From Gammaproteobacteria bacterium (GTDB taxonomy: Bacteria > Pseudomonadota > Gammaproteobacteria > Pseudomonadales > DSM-25080): a stretch of DNA of 5,875 nucleotides. Both the position numbers and the translations under genes were made by a program. The stretch is from positions 1 to 5,875 of the forward strand of contig JABXIR010000187.1 of the NCBI GenBank assembly GCA_013372965.1, given 5' to 3'. Below are positions 1-5,875 of this stretch, piece by piece. Position 1 is the first letter of the stretch. Every line of letters begins with the position of its first letter. The notes below the pieces were generated by a model. That model was not told the DNA's origin. It made no database searches and saw only the letters and a program-made list of their open reading frames with translations.

Positions 1-288
1 AAACGCTGAAATGATCAACAACCAAGCCAGTAAAAAACCATCTTGGGGATAGAACGTCGCCCAGAAAATATGAAACTTGCGCTCCGGAAGATCGAAGAGC
101 ATCGCTTGACGACCCGCTATTTCAAACCAAGGTGTAAGAAAATAGCCAAGTAACAGTGGCCAAACGAGTAATCGACGGAGCTTTAGAAAACGCCCACTAG
201 TTACGTGGCGGTTGTAAACCTTATCGTGCATGCCTGCAAGATTAACGTACTGAGTATCTTCGTTATGAGCAGGGATTCGATCACCCAT
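1..288 (-). CDS. ccoG: Cytochrome c oxidase accessory protein CcoG (FixG/RdxA family), N-terminal part
   Basis: Reading leftward from an ATG at 286-288 gives 96 residues open to the window edge, so the gene is truncated by the window and not by mutation. The protein starts MGDRIPAH and has a polar N-terminus, a first hydrophobic segment around residues 43-56 (LLVWPLLLGYFLTPW), then the family-typical stretch FDLPERKFHIFW at about 70-81 and the beginning of a second membrane segment (PQDGFLLAWLLIISAF). These match the N-terminus of CcoG/FixG, a membrane protein whose later part, outside this window, carries ferredoxin-type 4Fe-4S motifs. In the family CcoG acts in copper handling for assembly of the CuB site of cbb3 oxidase. 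It lies directly after ccoP, on the same strand, but separated by a terminator, so it probably has its own promoter. The start is supported by a GAGGTGG ribosome binding site five bases upstream. Confidence 0.92.
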   Translation of the reverse strand, partial: MGDRIPAHNEDTQYVNLAGMHDKVYNRHVTSGRFLKLRRLLVWPLLLGYFLTPWFEIAGRQAMLFDLPERKFHIFWATFYPQDGFLLAWLLIISAF

Positions 289-293
289 TAAAA

Positions 294-300
294 CCACCTC
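294..300 (-). promoter_or_regulatory. Ribosome binding site of ccoG
   Basis: On the minus strand the bases read GAGGTGG, a strong Shine-Dalgarno sequence, followed by TTTTA and the ATG of ccoG. It fixes the ccoG start at 288. Confidence 0.75.
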
Positions 301-319
301 ACACAGGTAAAACTGGAAT

Positions 320-332
320 GTATACAGTATAC
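320..332. repeat. GTATAC-A-GTATAC palindrome in the ccoG upstream region
   Basis: Two copies of the self-complementary hexamer GTATAC are separated by one base, which makes a 13-base palindrome around a single central base. It lies 32 bases upstream of the ccoG start and covers the best -10 candidate on the minus strand. The symmetry is seen directly. A role as an operator for a dimeric regulator is inference; an AT-rich -10 region can give such symmetry by chance. Confidence 0.5.
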
Positions 333-355
333 GTTCGCTGCTTTGTAGAGTTTAA
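326..355 (-). promoter_or_regulatory. Candidate sigma-70 promoter for ccoG
   Basis: On the minus strand a TATACT (326-331; five of six matches to TATAAT) is preceded, 18 bases upstream, by TTAAAC (350-355; three of six matches to TTGACA). Initiation would be about 30 bases before the ccoG start. The -35 is weak and the call rests mainly on the -10 and on the terminator just upstream, which makes a separate ccoG promoter necessary unless there is read-through. Confidence 0.33.
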
Positions 356-365
356 GATTCTGACC

Positions 366-396
366 AAAAAAAAGCGGCGCTATCAGGCCGCTTTTT
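366..396 (-). terminator. Rho-independent terminator after ccoP
   Basis: A perfect 10-bp inverted repeat pairs 369-378 (AAAAAGCGGC) with 387-396 (GCCGCTTTTT) around an 8-base loop. Read on the minus strand, the GC-rich arm is followed by eight T residues (complement of 366-373). It begins 26 bases after the ccoP stop codon. The mirror T-run (392-396) means it could also stop transcription from the other strand, but no gene in the window would use it that way. It separates ccoNOQP from ccoG. Confidence 0.88.
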
Positions 397-422
397 ACAT
401 TTAAACGAGCACAGTCGCCTGG

Positions 423-1313
423 TTACTGGCGCGAGAGTCCGTAAACGTAGCCAGCAAGCAAGTGAATCTGCTCCTCGCTGAGTGTATCACCGAACTTCGG
501 CATCACACCCGCTCGACCGTTACGCAACGTATGCTTGATGCTGTCCGCGCTGCCGCCGTAAAGCCATATCTCATCAGTAAGATTAGGCGCACCTAATAAA
601 TGATTACCTTTCGCATCCGCACCATGACAAGCTGCACAGAACATTCCGAACTGAGATTCACCGCGAGCAGCTGCTTCCGCATCCGTGCTACGACCAGTGA
701 ACGTTAGAAGGTGTTCGGTGACGTCGTTAATACCCGATTCACCCAACGCCGCACTCCACGCCGGCATCGCCGCAACGCGACCGTTATTCAAAGTGAAGAC
801 AATCTGATCGGGCTCACCACCCCAGATCCAATCATCATCCGACAGGTTAGGGAAACCGTAGTTACCGCCACCACCTGGACCGTGACACACTTCACAGTTG
901 TTTGCGAATAAGCGAGAACCGGTCTGTTGAGCCGCTTCGTTATTCACGAGCTCTTCGACAGAGTACTCCATGTACTGGGCCAAAACCGCGCCGTACTTTT
1001 CGTCGGCTTGCTCTTGGGCTGCTTCCCACTGATTTACCTGAGTCCAGCCAAATAGGCCTTGGTAACTACCCATGCCTGGGTACACGATCAGATAACCTAT
1101 TCCGAACACAAATGTTCCCACGAAGAGTCCGAACCACCAACGCGGCATCGGATTCTCGAGTTCAGAAATCCCATCGAACTCGTGGCCTGTTGTTGGGTCA
1201 TCTGGATCCTGATTGATACGCGGGGTCTTGCGGTTTGAGAACAAAATCCACGCCTGAATCACTAGGAAAACGCTGGTCAGGATGATGATCCACGCACTCC
1301 AAAAATTACTCAT
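423..1313 (-). CDS. ccoP: cbb3-type cytochrome c oxidase subunit III, di-heme cytochrome CcoP
   Basis: The 296-residue protein is the membrane-anchored di-heme c subunit that passes electrons from soluble cytochromes or the bc1 complex towards CcoO/CcoN, with its haem domains in the periplasm. Two hydrophobic segments are visible (about 4-25 and 60-79), followed by a linker and two tandem cytochrome c domains. The haem-binding motifs are CEVCH (C140, C143, H144) and CAACH (C226, C229, H230), with probable axial methionines M183 (AAMPAW) and M271 (GVMPKF). Each domain also has the family's PNL...W.WGG or PNLTDEIWLYGG stretch. Length and domain order are normal for gammaproteobacterial CcoP with two membrane segments. 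The start overlaps the end of ccoQ by 8 bases and has a GGAAGGG-type ribosome binding site inside ccoQ. A terminator follows, so ccoP is the last gene of the operon. Confidence 0.97.
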   Translation of the reverse strand: MSNFWSAWIIILTSVFLVIQAWILFSNRKTPRINQDPDDPTTGHEFDGISELENPMPRWWFGLFVGTFVFGIGYLIVYPGMGSYQGLFGWTQVNQWEAAQEQADEKYGAVLAQYMEYSVEELVNNEAAQQTGSRLFANNCEVCHGPGGGGNYGFPNLSDDDWIWGGEPDQIVFTLNNGRVAAMPAWSAALGESGINDVTEHLLTFTGRSTDAEAAARGESQFGMFCAACHGADAKGNHLLGAPNLTDEIWLYGGSADSIKHTLRNGRAGVMPKFGDTLSEEQIHLLAGYVYGLSRQ

Positions 1314-1476
1314 TGTCTTTCCCTTCCTTCAAATCGTTTGGCTCGTCGGCAAACGGTAAGTTCGCAGCTTCATCGAAGTCTTTTTTGCGATTCTTACTGA
1401 ATGCCCACGCAAAAATTGCAATCATGGCGATGAACGCGAATACGGTTCCGAGCCCTTGTAGGGTGCCTTGATCCAT
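1306..1476 (-). CDS. ccoQ: cbb3-type cytochrome c oxidase small subunit CcoQ
   Basis: A 56-codon ORF lies between ccoO and ccoP, starting MDQGTLQGLGTVFAF and ending KEGKDNE followed by TAA (1306-1308). It has one hydrophobic segment (about residues 9-26, LGTVFAFIAMIAIFAWAF) and then a basic patch (KNRKKDF) and an acidic tail containing the FDEAANLPFADE stretch typical of CcoQ. CcoQ is a non-haem single-span subunit of about 50-60 residues that helps stabilise the oxidase. Position, length and topology all agree with that. The start is 6 bases past the ccoO stop, and the end overlaps the first codons of ccoP by 8 bases (ATGAGTAA), a sign of translational coupling. The call rests on context plus sequence and is firm. 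Confidence 0.95.
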   Translation of the reverse strand: MDQGTLQGLGTVFAFIAMIAIFAWAFSKNRKKDFDEAANLPFADEPNDLKEGKDNE

Positions 1477-1482
1477 TTTCAA

Positions 1483-2091
1483 TTACCTTCTTTCACTCAA
1501 GACAAGACCCAAGCCTTGCAGATATGCCACGAGTGCATCGATTTCTTTTTTACCTTCAACTTCTGAGCGAGCATTCGCAATTTGCTCATCGGTGTAAGGT
1601 ACGCCAAAACCTTGAAGCACTTCTAACTTGCGCGCAGTGTGCTCACCGGTTAGTTCATTTTCGAACAACCAAGGGAACGCTGGCATGTTCGATTGAGGAA
1701 CCACGTCACGCGGGTTATACATGTGCGCACGGTGCCATTCATCGGAATACTTGCCGCCGACACGCGCCAGGTCAGGACCTGTGCGTTTAGAACCCCAAAG
1801 GAATGGGTATTCGTATACCGACTCGCCTGCTACCGAGTAGTGACCGTAACGCTCGGTTTCACCACGAAGAGGACGGATCATTTGTGAGTGACAGGTATTA
1901 CACCCCTCACGAATGTATATGTCGCGACCTTCAAGCTGGAGTGCTGTCCAGGGCTCAAGGCCGTCGATTGGCTGAGTTGTTTCTTCTTGGAAAAACAGCG
2001 GCACAATCTGTACCAAGCCACCAAAACTGATCATACCCACAACGAGGACGACCATTAATCCAATGTTCTTTTCAACGATTGAATGATTCAT
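1483..2091 (-). CDS. ccoO: cbb3-type cytochrome c oxidase subunit II, mono-heme cytochrome CcoO
   Basis: The 202-residue protein has the usual CcoO length. It has one N-terminal membrane anchor (about residues 10-34, [24 protein letters not shown]) and a periplasmic cytochrome c domain. The haem c motif is CNTCH (C64, C67, H68) inside the family signature [14 protein letters not shown], and M136 in SNMPAFPWL is the likely axial ligand. Other conserved stretches are [27 protein letters not shown] and [16 protein letters not shown]. CcoO takes electrons from CcoP and delivers them to CcoN. It sits 11 bases after ccoN and 6 bases before ccoQ. A strong AAGGGGG ribosome binding site overlapping the ccoN stop supports the start. 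Confidence 0.98.
   Translation of the reverse strand: MNHSIVEKNIGLMVVLVVGMISFGGLVQIVPLFFQEETTQPIDGLEPWTALQLEGRDIYIREGCNTCHSQMIRPLRGETERYGHYSVAGESVYEYPFLWGSKRTGPDLARVGGKYSDEWHRAHMYNPRDVVPQSNMPAFPWLFENELTGEHTARKLEVLQGFGVPYTDEQIANARSEVEGKKEIDALVAYLQGLGLVLSERR
1486..1491 (-). promoter_or_regulatory. Ribosome binding site of ccoQ inside the end of ccoO
   Basis: On the minus strand AGAAGG lies in the last two codons of ccoO, immediately before its TAA, and nine bases before the ccoQ ATG. It supports the short ccoQ start and suggests coupled translation. Confidence 0.6.
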
Positions 2092-2097
2092 TGCCGA

Positions 2098-2104
2098 CCC
2101 CCTT
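2098..2104 (-). promoter_or_regulatory. Ribosome binding site of ccoO overlapping the ccoN stop
   Basis: On the minus strand AAGGGGG overlaps the ccoN stop codon and lies six bases before the ccoO ATG. It decides the ccoO start at 2091 and couples it to ccoN translation. Confidence 0.65.
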
Positions 2105-3548
2105 ATGCTGCTTGCGCTTCGGTTGCTGGTAGACGCCCGGTATCAGCCGGGGTACCCATTTTAATGGTGCGGTACATGTTGTAGAACATGACCAACATGC
2201 CGGTTAGGAACAAGGCACCGCCAAGGAAACGAACGAAGTAACCTGGACCACTTGCGACCACCGAGTCGATGAAGCTGTAGGTCAAAGTGCCATCTTCGTT
2301 GAATGCGCGCCACATAAGGCCCTGAGTGATACCGTTAACCCACATCGACGCGATGTAAAGAACCGTACCAATCGTTGCTAACCAGAAATGCGTGTTAATG
2401 AGTTCTTTAGAGTACATCTCAGTCATACCGTAAAGACGCGGAATCAAATGGTAGAGCGCACCAATCGAAACCATTGCAACCCAGCCGAGAGCACCTGAGT
2501 GAACGTGACCGATCGTCCAGTCTGTGTAGTGTGATAGAGCATTGACCGTTTTAATCGCCATCATCGGACCTTCAAAGGTAGACATACCGTAGAACGATAG
2601 AGATACCACAAGGAAACGAAGCGTCGGATCGGTACGCAACTTGTGCCACGCACCAGACAGTGTCATTACACCGTTAATCATACCACCCCAGCTTGGCGCC
2701 AGAAGAATTAACGACATCACCATACCGAGCGACTGCGCCCAATCTGGTAGTGCGGTGTAGTGTAGGTGGTGTGGACCTGCCCAAATATAAATTCCAACCA
2801 GTGCCCAAAAGTGAACCACCGATAGACGATACGAGTAAACTGGACGCTCTGCTTGCTTCGGAACGAAGTAGTACATAATTCCGAGGAAGCCCGCCGTCAA
2901 GAAGAAACCTACTGCGTTGTGGCCGTACCACCACTGGATCATCGCATCGGTCGCACCACTGTAGATCGAATAGGATTTGAAGAGTGAAATAGGCATTTCG
3001 AGGTTGTTAACGATGTGCAGAACAGCCACCGTCAAGATAAAGCCCCCGAAGAACCAGTTCGCAACATAAATATGCTCTACTCTTCGTTTGAGAATTGTAC
3101 CGAAGAACACCACGGCGTAAGCAACCCAGACGATGGTAATCAAAATATCGATTGGCCATTCTAGCTCTGCGTACTCTTTAGACGATGTCAGACCGAGCGG
3201 AAGCGTGATCGCTGCCGCTAAGATCACTGCCTGCCAACCCCAGAACACAAACCACGCAAGCGGCTCTGCAAACAGCTTCGCCTGACTCGTACGCTGAACG
3301 ACGTAAAACGACGTTGCCATCAAGGCACAACCGCCGAACGCGAAAATAACAGCATTTGTGTGAAGAGGACGAAGACGTCCGAAGTGAAGATAAGGTCCAA
3401 TGTTTAGCTCAGGCCAGTAAAGTTGTGCAGCGATGAGTACACCGACTGCCATACCAACAATACCCCATACCACGGTCATAATCGAAAAATAGCGAACGAC
3501 TTTAAAGCTATAGTCGATTGGTCCCGTTGCTGCGTGAGAAGTGCTCAT
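2103..3548 (-). CDS. ccoN: cbb3-type cytochrome c oxidase subunit I, catalytic subunit CcoN
   Basis: The 481-residue protein is the haem-copper catalytic subunit that reduces O2 to water and pumps protons in the inner membrane. It is hydrophobic throughout, as expected for twelve membrane helices, and has normal family length. Ligands seen: H63 (LRPLHTNA) and H350 for low-spin haem b, H348 ([10 protein letters not shown]) for haem b3, and H210 ([10 protein letters not shown]), H260 and H261 (AGPHHLHY) for CuB. Y254 in [10 protein letters not shown] sits where the cbb3 cross-linked tyrosine is expected, and E326 (FEGPMMAIK) matches the conserved glutamate near the active site. Positions are offset by three from the well-studied Pseudomonas stutzeri numbering. 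It is the first gene of the operon. A GGAAA-like ribosome binding site is present but modest. The upstream region holds a nested inverted repeat and no clear FNR/ANR box. Confidence 0.99.
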   Translation of the reverse strand: MSTSHAATGPIDYSFKVVRYFSIMTVVWGIVGMAVGVLIAAQLYWPELNIGPYLHFGRLRPLHTNAVIFAFGGCALMATSFYVVQRTSQAKLFAEPLAWFVFWGWQAVILAAAITLPLGLTSSKEYAELEWPIDILITIVWVAYAVVFFGTILKRRVEHIYVANWFFGGFILTVAVLHIVNNLEMPISLFKSYSIYSGATDAMIQWWYGHNAVGFFLTAGFLGIMYYFVPKQAERPVYSYRLSVVHFWALVGIYIWAGPHHLHYTALPDWAQSLGMVMSLILLAPSWGGMINGVMTLSGAWHKLRTDPTLRFLVVSLSFYGMSTFEGPMMAIKTVNALSHYTDWTIGHVHSGALGWVAMVSIGALYHLIPRLYGMTEMYSKELINTHFWLATIGTVLYIASMWVNGITQGLMWRAFNEDGTLTYSFIDSVVASGPGYFVRFLGGALFLTGMLVMFYNMYRTIKMGTPADTGRLPATEAQAA

Positions 3549-3583
3549 AAGTTATTTCCAATCTCAGTCACAAGAAGTAAGTG

Positions 3584-3613
3584 CGAATTTTCATTGCGTA
3601 CAATACAAATTCG
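3584..3613. repeat. 30-base nested inverted repeat upstream of ccoN
   Basis: Outer arms CGAATTT (3584-3590) and AAATTCG (3607-3613) enclose inner arms ATTG (3593-3596) and CAAT (3601-3604). Both pairs are symmetric about the same centre (3598/3599), giving 11 matched pairs of 15. It begins 36 bases upstream of the ccoN start. It could be a 5' leader hairpin in the ccoN mRNA or the binding site of a dimeric regulator. The symmetry is observed; the function is inferred. It lacks the poly-T tail of a terminator and does not match the FNR consensus. Confidence 0.5.
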
Positions 3614-3771
3614 TTGAAAACCAGTTTAGTGGATTACCGAAATTCTGCTCGATTCAAATAACCACATTATTTTTACGGCTTTTACATAGGTAATGATGCC
3701 ACAACTAAGTTATAGATAGAAACCCCTCGCGGCGCCATATTTAAAAAAAATTTCGCAATCAACAATAATTA

Positions 3772-3803
3772 CATTAAGACCCAGTCAAAGCTGGGTCTTA
3801 ATG
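3772..3803 (-). terminator. Hairpin terminator after argG
   Basis: A perfect 13-bp inverted repeat pairs 3772-3784 (CATTAAGACCCAG) with 3791-3803 around a 6-base loop. It begins 27 bases after the argG stop. On the minus strand the GC core is followed by T-rich but interrupted sequence (TTAATGTAATTATTG), so the tail is not ideal. On the plus strand a run of six T lies at 3808-3813, so the element may work both ways. It should keep argG transcription out of ccoN. Confidence 0.75.
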
Positions 3804-3829
3804 GTTATTTTTTAATCACAAACACGGCG

Positions 3830-5038
3830 TTACCGACGCTTTAGGGCTGCGATCTTTAGGCGCAGCGCATTCAGCTTAATAAACCCTTCCGCGTCTTTCT
3901 GATTGTAGGCACCCTCATCCGCCTCAAAGGTCGCTATGCGTTCGTCAAACAAAGACTGTTCACTGCGACGACCCACGGCCGATACGGAACCTTTATACAG
4001 TTTCACTCGGACATCGCCGGACACGTTCGCCTGACTCTGATCGATAGCGGCTTGAAGCATTTCCCGCTCTGGTGACCACCAATAGCCGTTGTAAATGAGC
4101 TTGGCATATTTCGGCATCAGCTCGTCTTTAAGATGCGCTGCTTCGCGATCGAGTGTTAGTGATTCGATCGCTCGATGTGCCTTCAACATGATCGTGCCTG
4201 CAGGCGTCTCGTAACAACCGCGCGACTTCATACCCACATAGCGGTTCTCAACGATATCTAGGCGCCCTACACCATGTTCACCACCGACCTCATTTAAATA
4301 CTCCATGACGGTAGCAGGAGACATAGCTTTGCCATCAATCGCTACAATGTCCCCTTTTTCGTAAGTAAGCTCTAAATACAGAGGCTGATCCGGTGCTGCC
4401 TCGGGTGCAACCGACCAGCGCCACATATCCTCTTCTGCTTCCCACCATGGATCTTCGAGATTGCCGCCCTCGTAAGAAATATGTAGCAAGTTTGCATCCA
4501 TTGAGTAAGGCGATTTCTTACCTCGCTTCATTTCAACGGGAATATTGTGCTCCTCACAATACGCCATCAGCAACTCACGAGAGTTCAAATCCCACTCACG
4601 CCAAGGGGCTACTACCTCTACACCTGGCATTAAAGCGTAGGCACCGAGCTCAAAACGCACCTGATCATTACCTTTACCTGTTGCGCCGTGGGAAATTGCT
4701 CCTGCGCCAACTTGCTGCGCAATCTCCACCAAACGTTTGGCGATTAGTGGGCGAGCGATTGAGGTGCCGAGAAGGTATTCTCCTTCATAGATAGCGTTAG
4801 CACGGAACATTGGGAAAACGTAATCACGAGCAAACTCTTCGCGCAGATCTTCGATATAAATCTCTTTGACACCGAGCGCTTCCGCTTTGGCACGCGCTGG
4901 TTCTACCTCTTCGCCCTGCCCAATGTCTGCGGTGAACGTAACTACCTCATAGCCATAGGTTTCCTGAAGCCATTTTACGATTACCGAGGTATCTAAGCCT
5001 CCGGAATACGCGAGTACAATCTTTTTTGTTTCTGACAT
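3830..5038 (-). CDS. argG: Argininosuccinate synthase
   Basis: The 402-residue cytoplasmic enzyme joins citrulline and aspartate with ATP to make argininosuccinate, the penultimate step of arginine synthesis. The N-terminal PP-loop motif AYSGGLDTS (residues 10-18) binds ATP. Further family signatures follow in order: TADIGQGEE (36-44), [18 protein letters not shown] (84-101), [15 protein letters not shown] (116-130), [29 protein letters not shown] and [11 protein letters not shown]. The length and the close spacing of motifs fit the type of about 400 residues found in many bacteria, not the longer E. coli form. The start is backed by [14 protein letters not shown], where the motif begins at the expected distance, and by a modest GGA eight bases upstream. 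It is a single-gene unit: its own hairpin terminator follows, and pyrC diverges from it upstream. No damage is seen. Confidence 0.98.
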   Translation of the reverse strand: MSETKKIVLAYSGGLDTSVIVKWLQETYGYEVVTFTADIGQGEEVEPARAKAEALGVKEIYIEDLREEFARDYVFPMFRANAIYEGEYLLGTSIARPLIAKRLVEIAQQVGAGAISHGATGKGNDQVRFELGAYALMPGVEVVAPWREWDLNSRELLMAYCEEHNIPVEMKRGKKSPYSMDANLLHISYEGGNLEDPWWEAEEDMWRWSVAPEAAPDQPLYLELTYEKGDIVAIDGKAMSPATVMEYLNEVGGEHGVGRLDIVENRYVGMKSRGCYETPAGTIMLKAHRAIESLTLDREAAHLKDELMPKYAKLIYNGYWWSPEREMLQAAIDQSQANVSGDVRVKLYKGSVSAVGRRSEQSLFDERIATFEADEGAYNQKDAEGFIKLNALRLKIAALKRR

Positions 5039-5071
5039 TTCTTATATCCAGTAAAGAAGTTTTGACGGTCA

Positions 5072-5077
5072 ATTCTA
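5072..5077 (-). promoter_or_regulatory. Candidate -10 element of argG
   Basis: On the minus strand TAGAAT (five of six matches to TATAAT) lies 33 bases before the argG start, which would give a leader of roughly 25 bases. No convincing -35 is found 16-18 bases upstream, so the call is weak and an activator-dependent or different promoter is possible. Confidence 0.28.
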
Positions 5078-5152
5078 TTGTGCAACATACGCTTATCGAT
5101 CCGCGCATTCCAATGAAGTTTAGCTCTACTAGCCATAACTTCAGGTTAATTC

Positions 5153-5165
5153 ACCAGGAACTGGT
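5153..5165. repeat. ACCAG-GAA-CTGGT palindrome between argG and pyrC
   Basis: A perfect 5-bp inverted repeat with a 3-base centre lies roughly in the middle of the 206-base divergent region, 114 bases from the argG start and 79 bases from the pyrC start. It looks operator-like but is short enough to arise by chance, and it matches no regulator site that I recognise. Confidence 0.35.
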
Positions 5166-5210
5166 AGCTTATACGTGAAAGTTTGGAGTCCCACGCTCGC
5201 ATTTTTCAGT

Positions 5211-5216
5211 TAGAAT
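5211..5216 (+). promoter_or_regulatory. Candidate -10 element of pyrC
   Basis: TAGAAT (five of six matches to TATAAT) lies 28 bases before the pyrC start. Initiation about seven bases downstream (5221-5224, CGAA) would leave a leader of only about 22 bases. The -35 at the proper distance (GTCCCA) is poor, so a helper protein may be needed or the promoter may lie elsewhere. Confidence 0.33.
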
Positions 5217-5233
5217 ACAGCGAAAACATGAAT

Positions 5234-5237
5234 AGGA
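5234..5237 (+). promoter_or_regulatory. Ribosome binding site of pyrC
   Basis: AGGA lies seven bases before the pyrC ATG at 5245 and fixes that start. It falls inside a possible short hairpin (5228-5246) that would also cover the start codon. Confidence 0.6.
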
Positions 5238-5244
5238 TAGCCTC

Positions 5245-5875
5245 ATGAAGCTCACGATCACGCGCCCTGACGACTGGCACTTACACTTCCGCGACAACGA
5301 CGCCTTAACCATGACGGTTCCAGATACGGCAAAGTATATGGCTCGCGCAATCGTGATGCCGAACCTAACCCCTCCGGTCACCAACGCAGAGCGCGCACAA
5401 GCGTACTACCAGCGAATCCAAGACGCTAATCCAAATCCAAACTTTGAGCCTCTCATGGTGCTTTACCTAACGAATTCGACGACGGTAGACGACATTATCG
5501 AGGCAGCAAATACTGGGATCATTCACGCTGGGAAACTTTATCCGGCTGGCGCTACGACCAACTCCGACTCTGGAGTTACCGATATCAAGGCAATGTACCC
5601 TGTATTTGAGGCGATGGCTAAACATAACATCAAGTTGTTGGTGCATGGAGAAGTTACCCACGCCGATATTGATATTTTTGATCGTGAAGCGGAATTCCTG
5701 AAGACCTACTTAAAGGACATCGTAGACACCTTCCCGACGCTGAAAGTCGTACTTGAGCACATCACGACCAAGGATGCCGTCGAATTCGTCATGAACGGGC
5801 CAAGCAATCTCGCGGCAACCATTACAGCCCACCATTTATTATTCAACCGAAACCACATGTTGGCGGGAGGCATTC
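5245..5875 (+). CDS. pyrC: Dihydroorotase, N-terminal part (runs off the right edge)
   Basis: From ATG at 5245 an open frame gives 210 residues up to the window edge. PyrC is the zinc enzyme of the cytoplasm that cyclises carbamoyl aspartate to dihydroorotate, the third step of pyrimidine synthesis. The start [17 protein letters not shown] carries the first metal pair H12 and H14. K97 in [17 protein letters not shown] is the lysine that is carbamylated in the family. H134 (LLVHGE) and H172 (VLEHIT) are the other metal ligands, and PNLTPPVT and [10 protein letters not shown] are family-typical. Numbering is about five less than in E. coli PyrC, to which this short single-domain type belongs. 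The catalytic aspartate expected near residue 245 is beyond the window. It diverges from argG, and nothing suggests damage. Confidence 0.97.
   Translation, partial: MKLTITRPDDWHLHFRDNDALTMTVPDTAKYMARAIVMPNLTPPVTNAERAQAYYQRIQDANPNPNFEPLMVLYLTNSTTVDDIIEAANTGIIHAGKLYPAGATTNSDSGVTDIKAMYPVFEAMAKHNIKLLVHGEVTHADIDIFDREAEFLKTYLKDIVDTFPTLKVVLEHITTKDAVEFVMNGPSNLAATITAHHLLFNRNHMLAGGI

Noticed and set aside
711..1216. Two overlapping plus-strand open frames (66 and 104 codons) antisense to ccoP
   Set aside because: They are basic, low-complexity translations opposite conserved haem-domain codons of ccoP, as expected of antisense shadows.
3741..3753. A/T run between argG and ccoN as a terminator tail or UP element
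   Set aside because: It is separated from the argG hairpin by about 20 bases, and no good -10/-35 pair lies next to it, so no role can be supported.
4393..4794. A 133-codon open frame on the plus strand inside argG
   Set aside because: It lies wholly antisense to a complete, highly conserved argG. Its protein shows no recognisable family pattern, and there is no convincing ribosome binding site. It is a shadow of argG codon use.
5115..5142. GAAGTT...AACTTC inverted repeat between argG and pyrC
   Set aside because: The arms are only six bases with a 16-base spacer and imperfect inner pairing, which is within chance expectation for a 206-base region.
5141..5154. Possible ArgR (ARG box) site TTCAGGTTAATTCA upstream of argG
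   Set aside because: Only one half (ATTCA) matches the TGAAT-N4-ATTCA consensus; the other half matches two of five bases, and there is no second box nearby. Too weak to annotate.
5169..5384. A 71-codon minus-strand open frame across the pyrC start
   Set aside because: It is antisense to the clearly conserved N-terminus of PyrC, which has its own ribosome binding site. The translation resembles no family and would begin within pyrC.
1..5875. CRISPR array, insertion sequence, tRNA or novel defence-type system
   Set aside because: No regularly spaced repeats, transposase-like frames, terminal repeats or cloverleaf structures were seen. Nearly the whole window is filled by conserved housekeeping and respiratory genes.

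Overview
The window is an ordinary chromosomal stretch of a gammaproteobacterium. It carries the cbb3-type cytochrome c oxidase operon ccoNOQP, the N-terminal part of its assembly gene ccoG, and two biosynthetic genes, argG and pyrC. The gammaproteobacterial assignment is an inference. It rests on the ccoNOQP-ccoG order, the CcoP form with two N-terminal membrane segments, and the E. coli-like (short, single-domain) PyrC. Moderate GC and the protein style would fit a marine or aquatic lineage, but the genus cannot be named from sequence reading alone.

Layout from left to right. Bases 1-288 (minus strand) encode the first 96 residues of CcoG, which runs off the left edge. Bases 289-422 hold the ccoG promoter region, with a GTATAC-A-GTATAC palindrome, and a strong hairpin terminator for the operon that precedes it. 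Bases 423-3548 (minus strand, transcribed right to left) hold ccoN, ccoO, ccoQ and ccoP. They are tightly packed: gaps of 11 and 6 bases, then an 8-base overlap, so they form one translationally coupled unit. ccoQ is only 56 codons long but clear. Bases 3549-3829 are a 281-base leader region with a nested inverted repeat near ccoN and the argG terminator. argG (3830-5038, minus) is complete. A 206-base divergent intergenic region separates it from pyrC (5245 onward, plus), which runs off the right edge.

How the genes work together. CcoN (heme b / heme b3-CuB catalytic subunit), CcoO (mono-heme c), CcoP (di-heme c) and CcoQ (small membrane subunit) form the high-affinity terminal oxidase used at low oxygen. 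CcoG is needed for its copper-dependent assembly. All metal-ligand residues that could be located are present, so the oxidase looks functional. ArgG (arginine synthesis) and PyrC (pyrimidine synthesis) are unrelated to respiration. They do lie downstream of the same branch metabolite, carbamoyl phosphate, and share a divergent promoter region.

No mobile element, CRISPR array, tRNA/rRNA gene or novel multigene system was seen. The points worth a second look are all regulatory: a 30-base nested dyad upstream of ccoN combined with no recognisable FNR/ANR box, the palindrome over the likely ccoG -10 element, and a short leader ORF and hairpin over the pyrC start.
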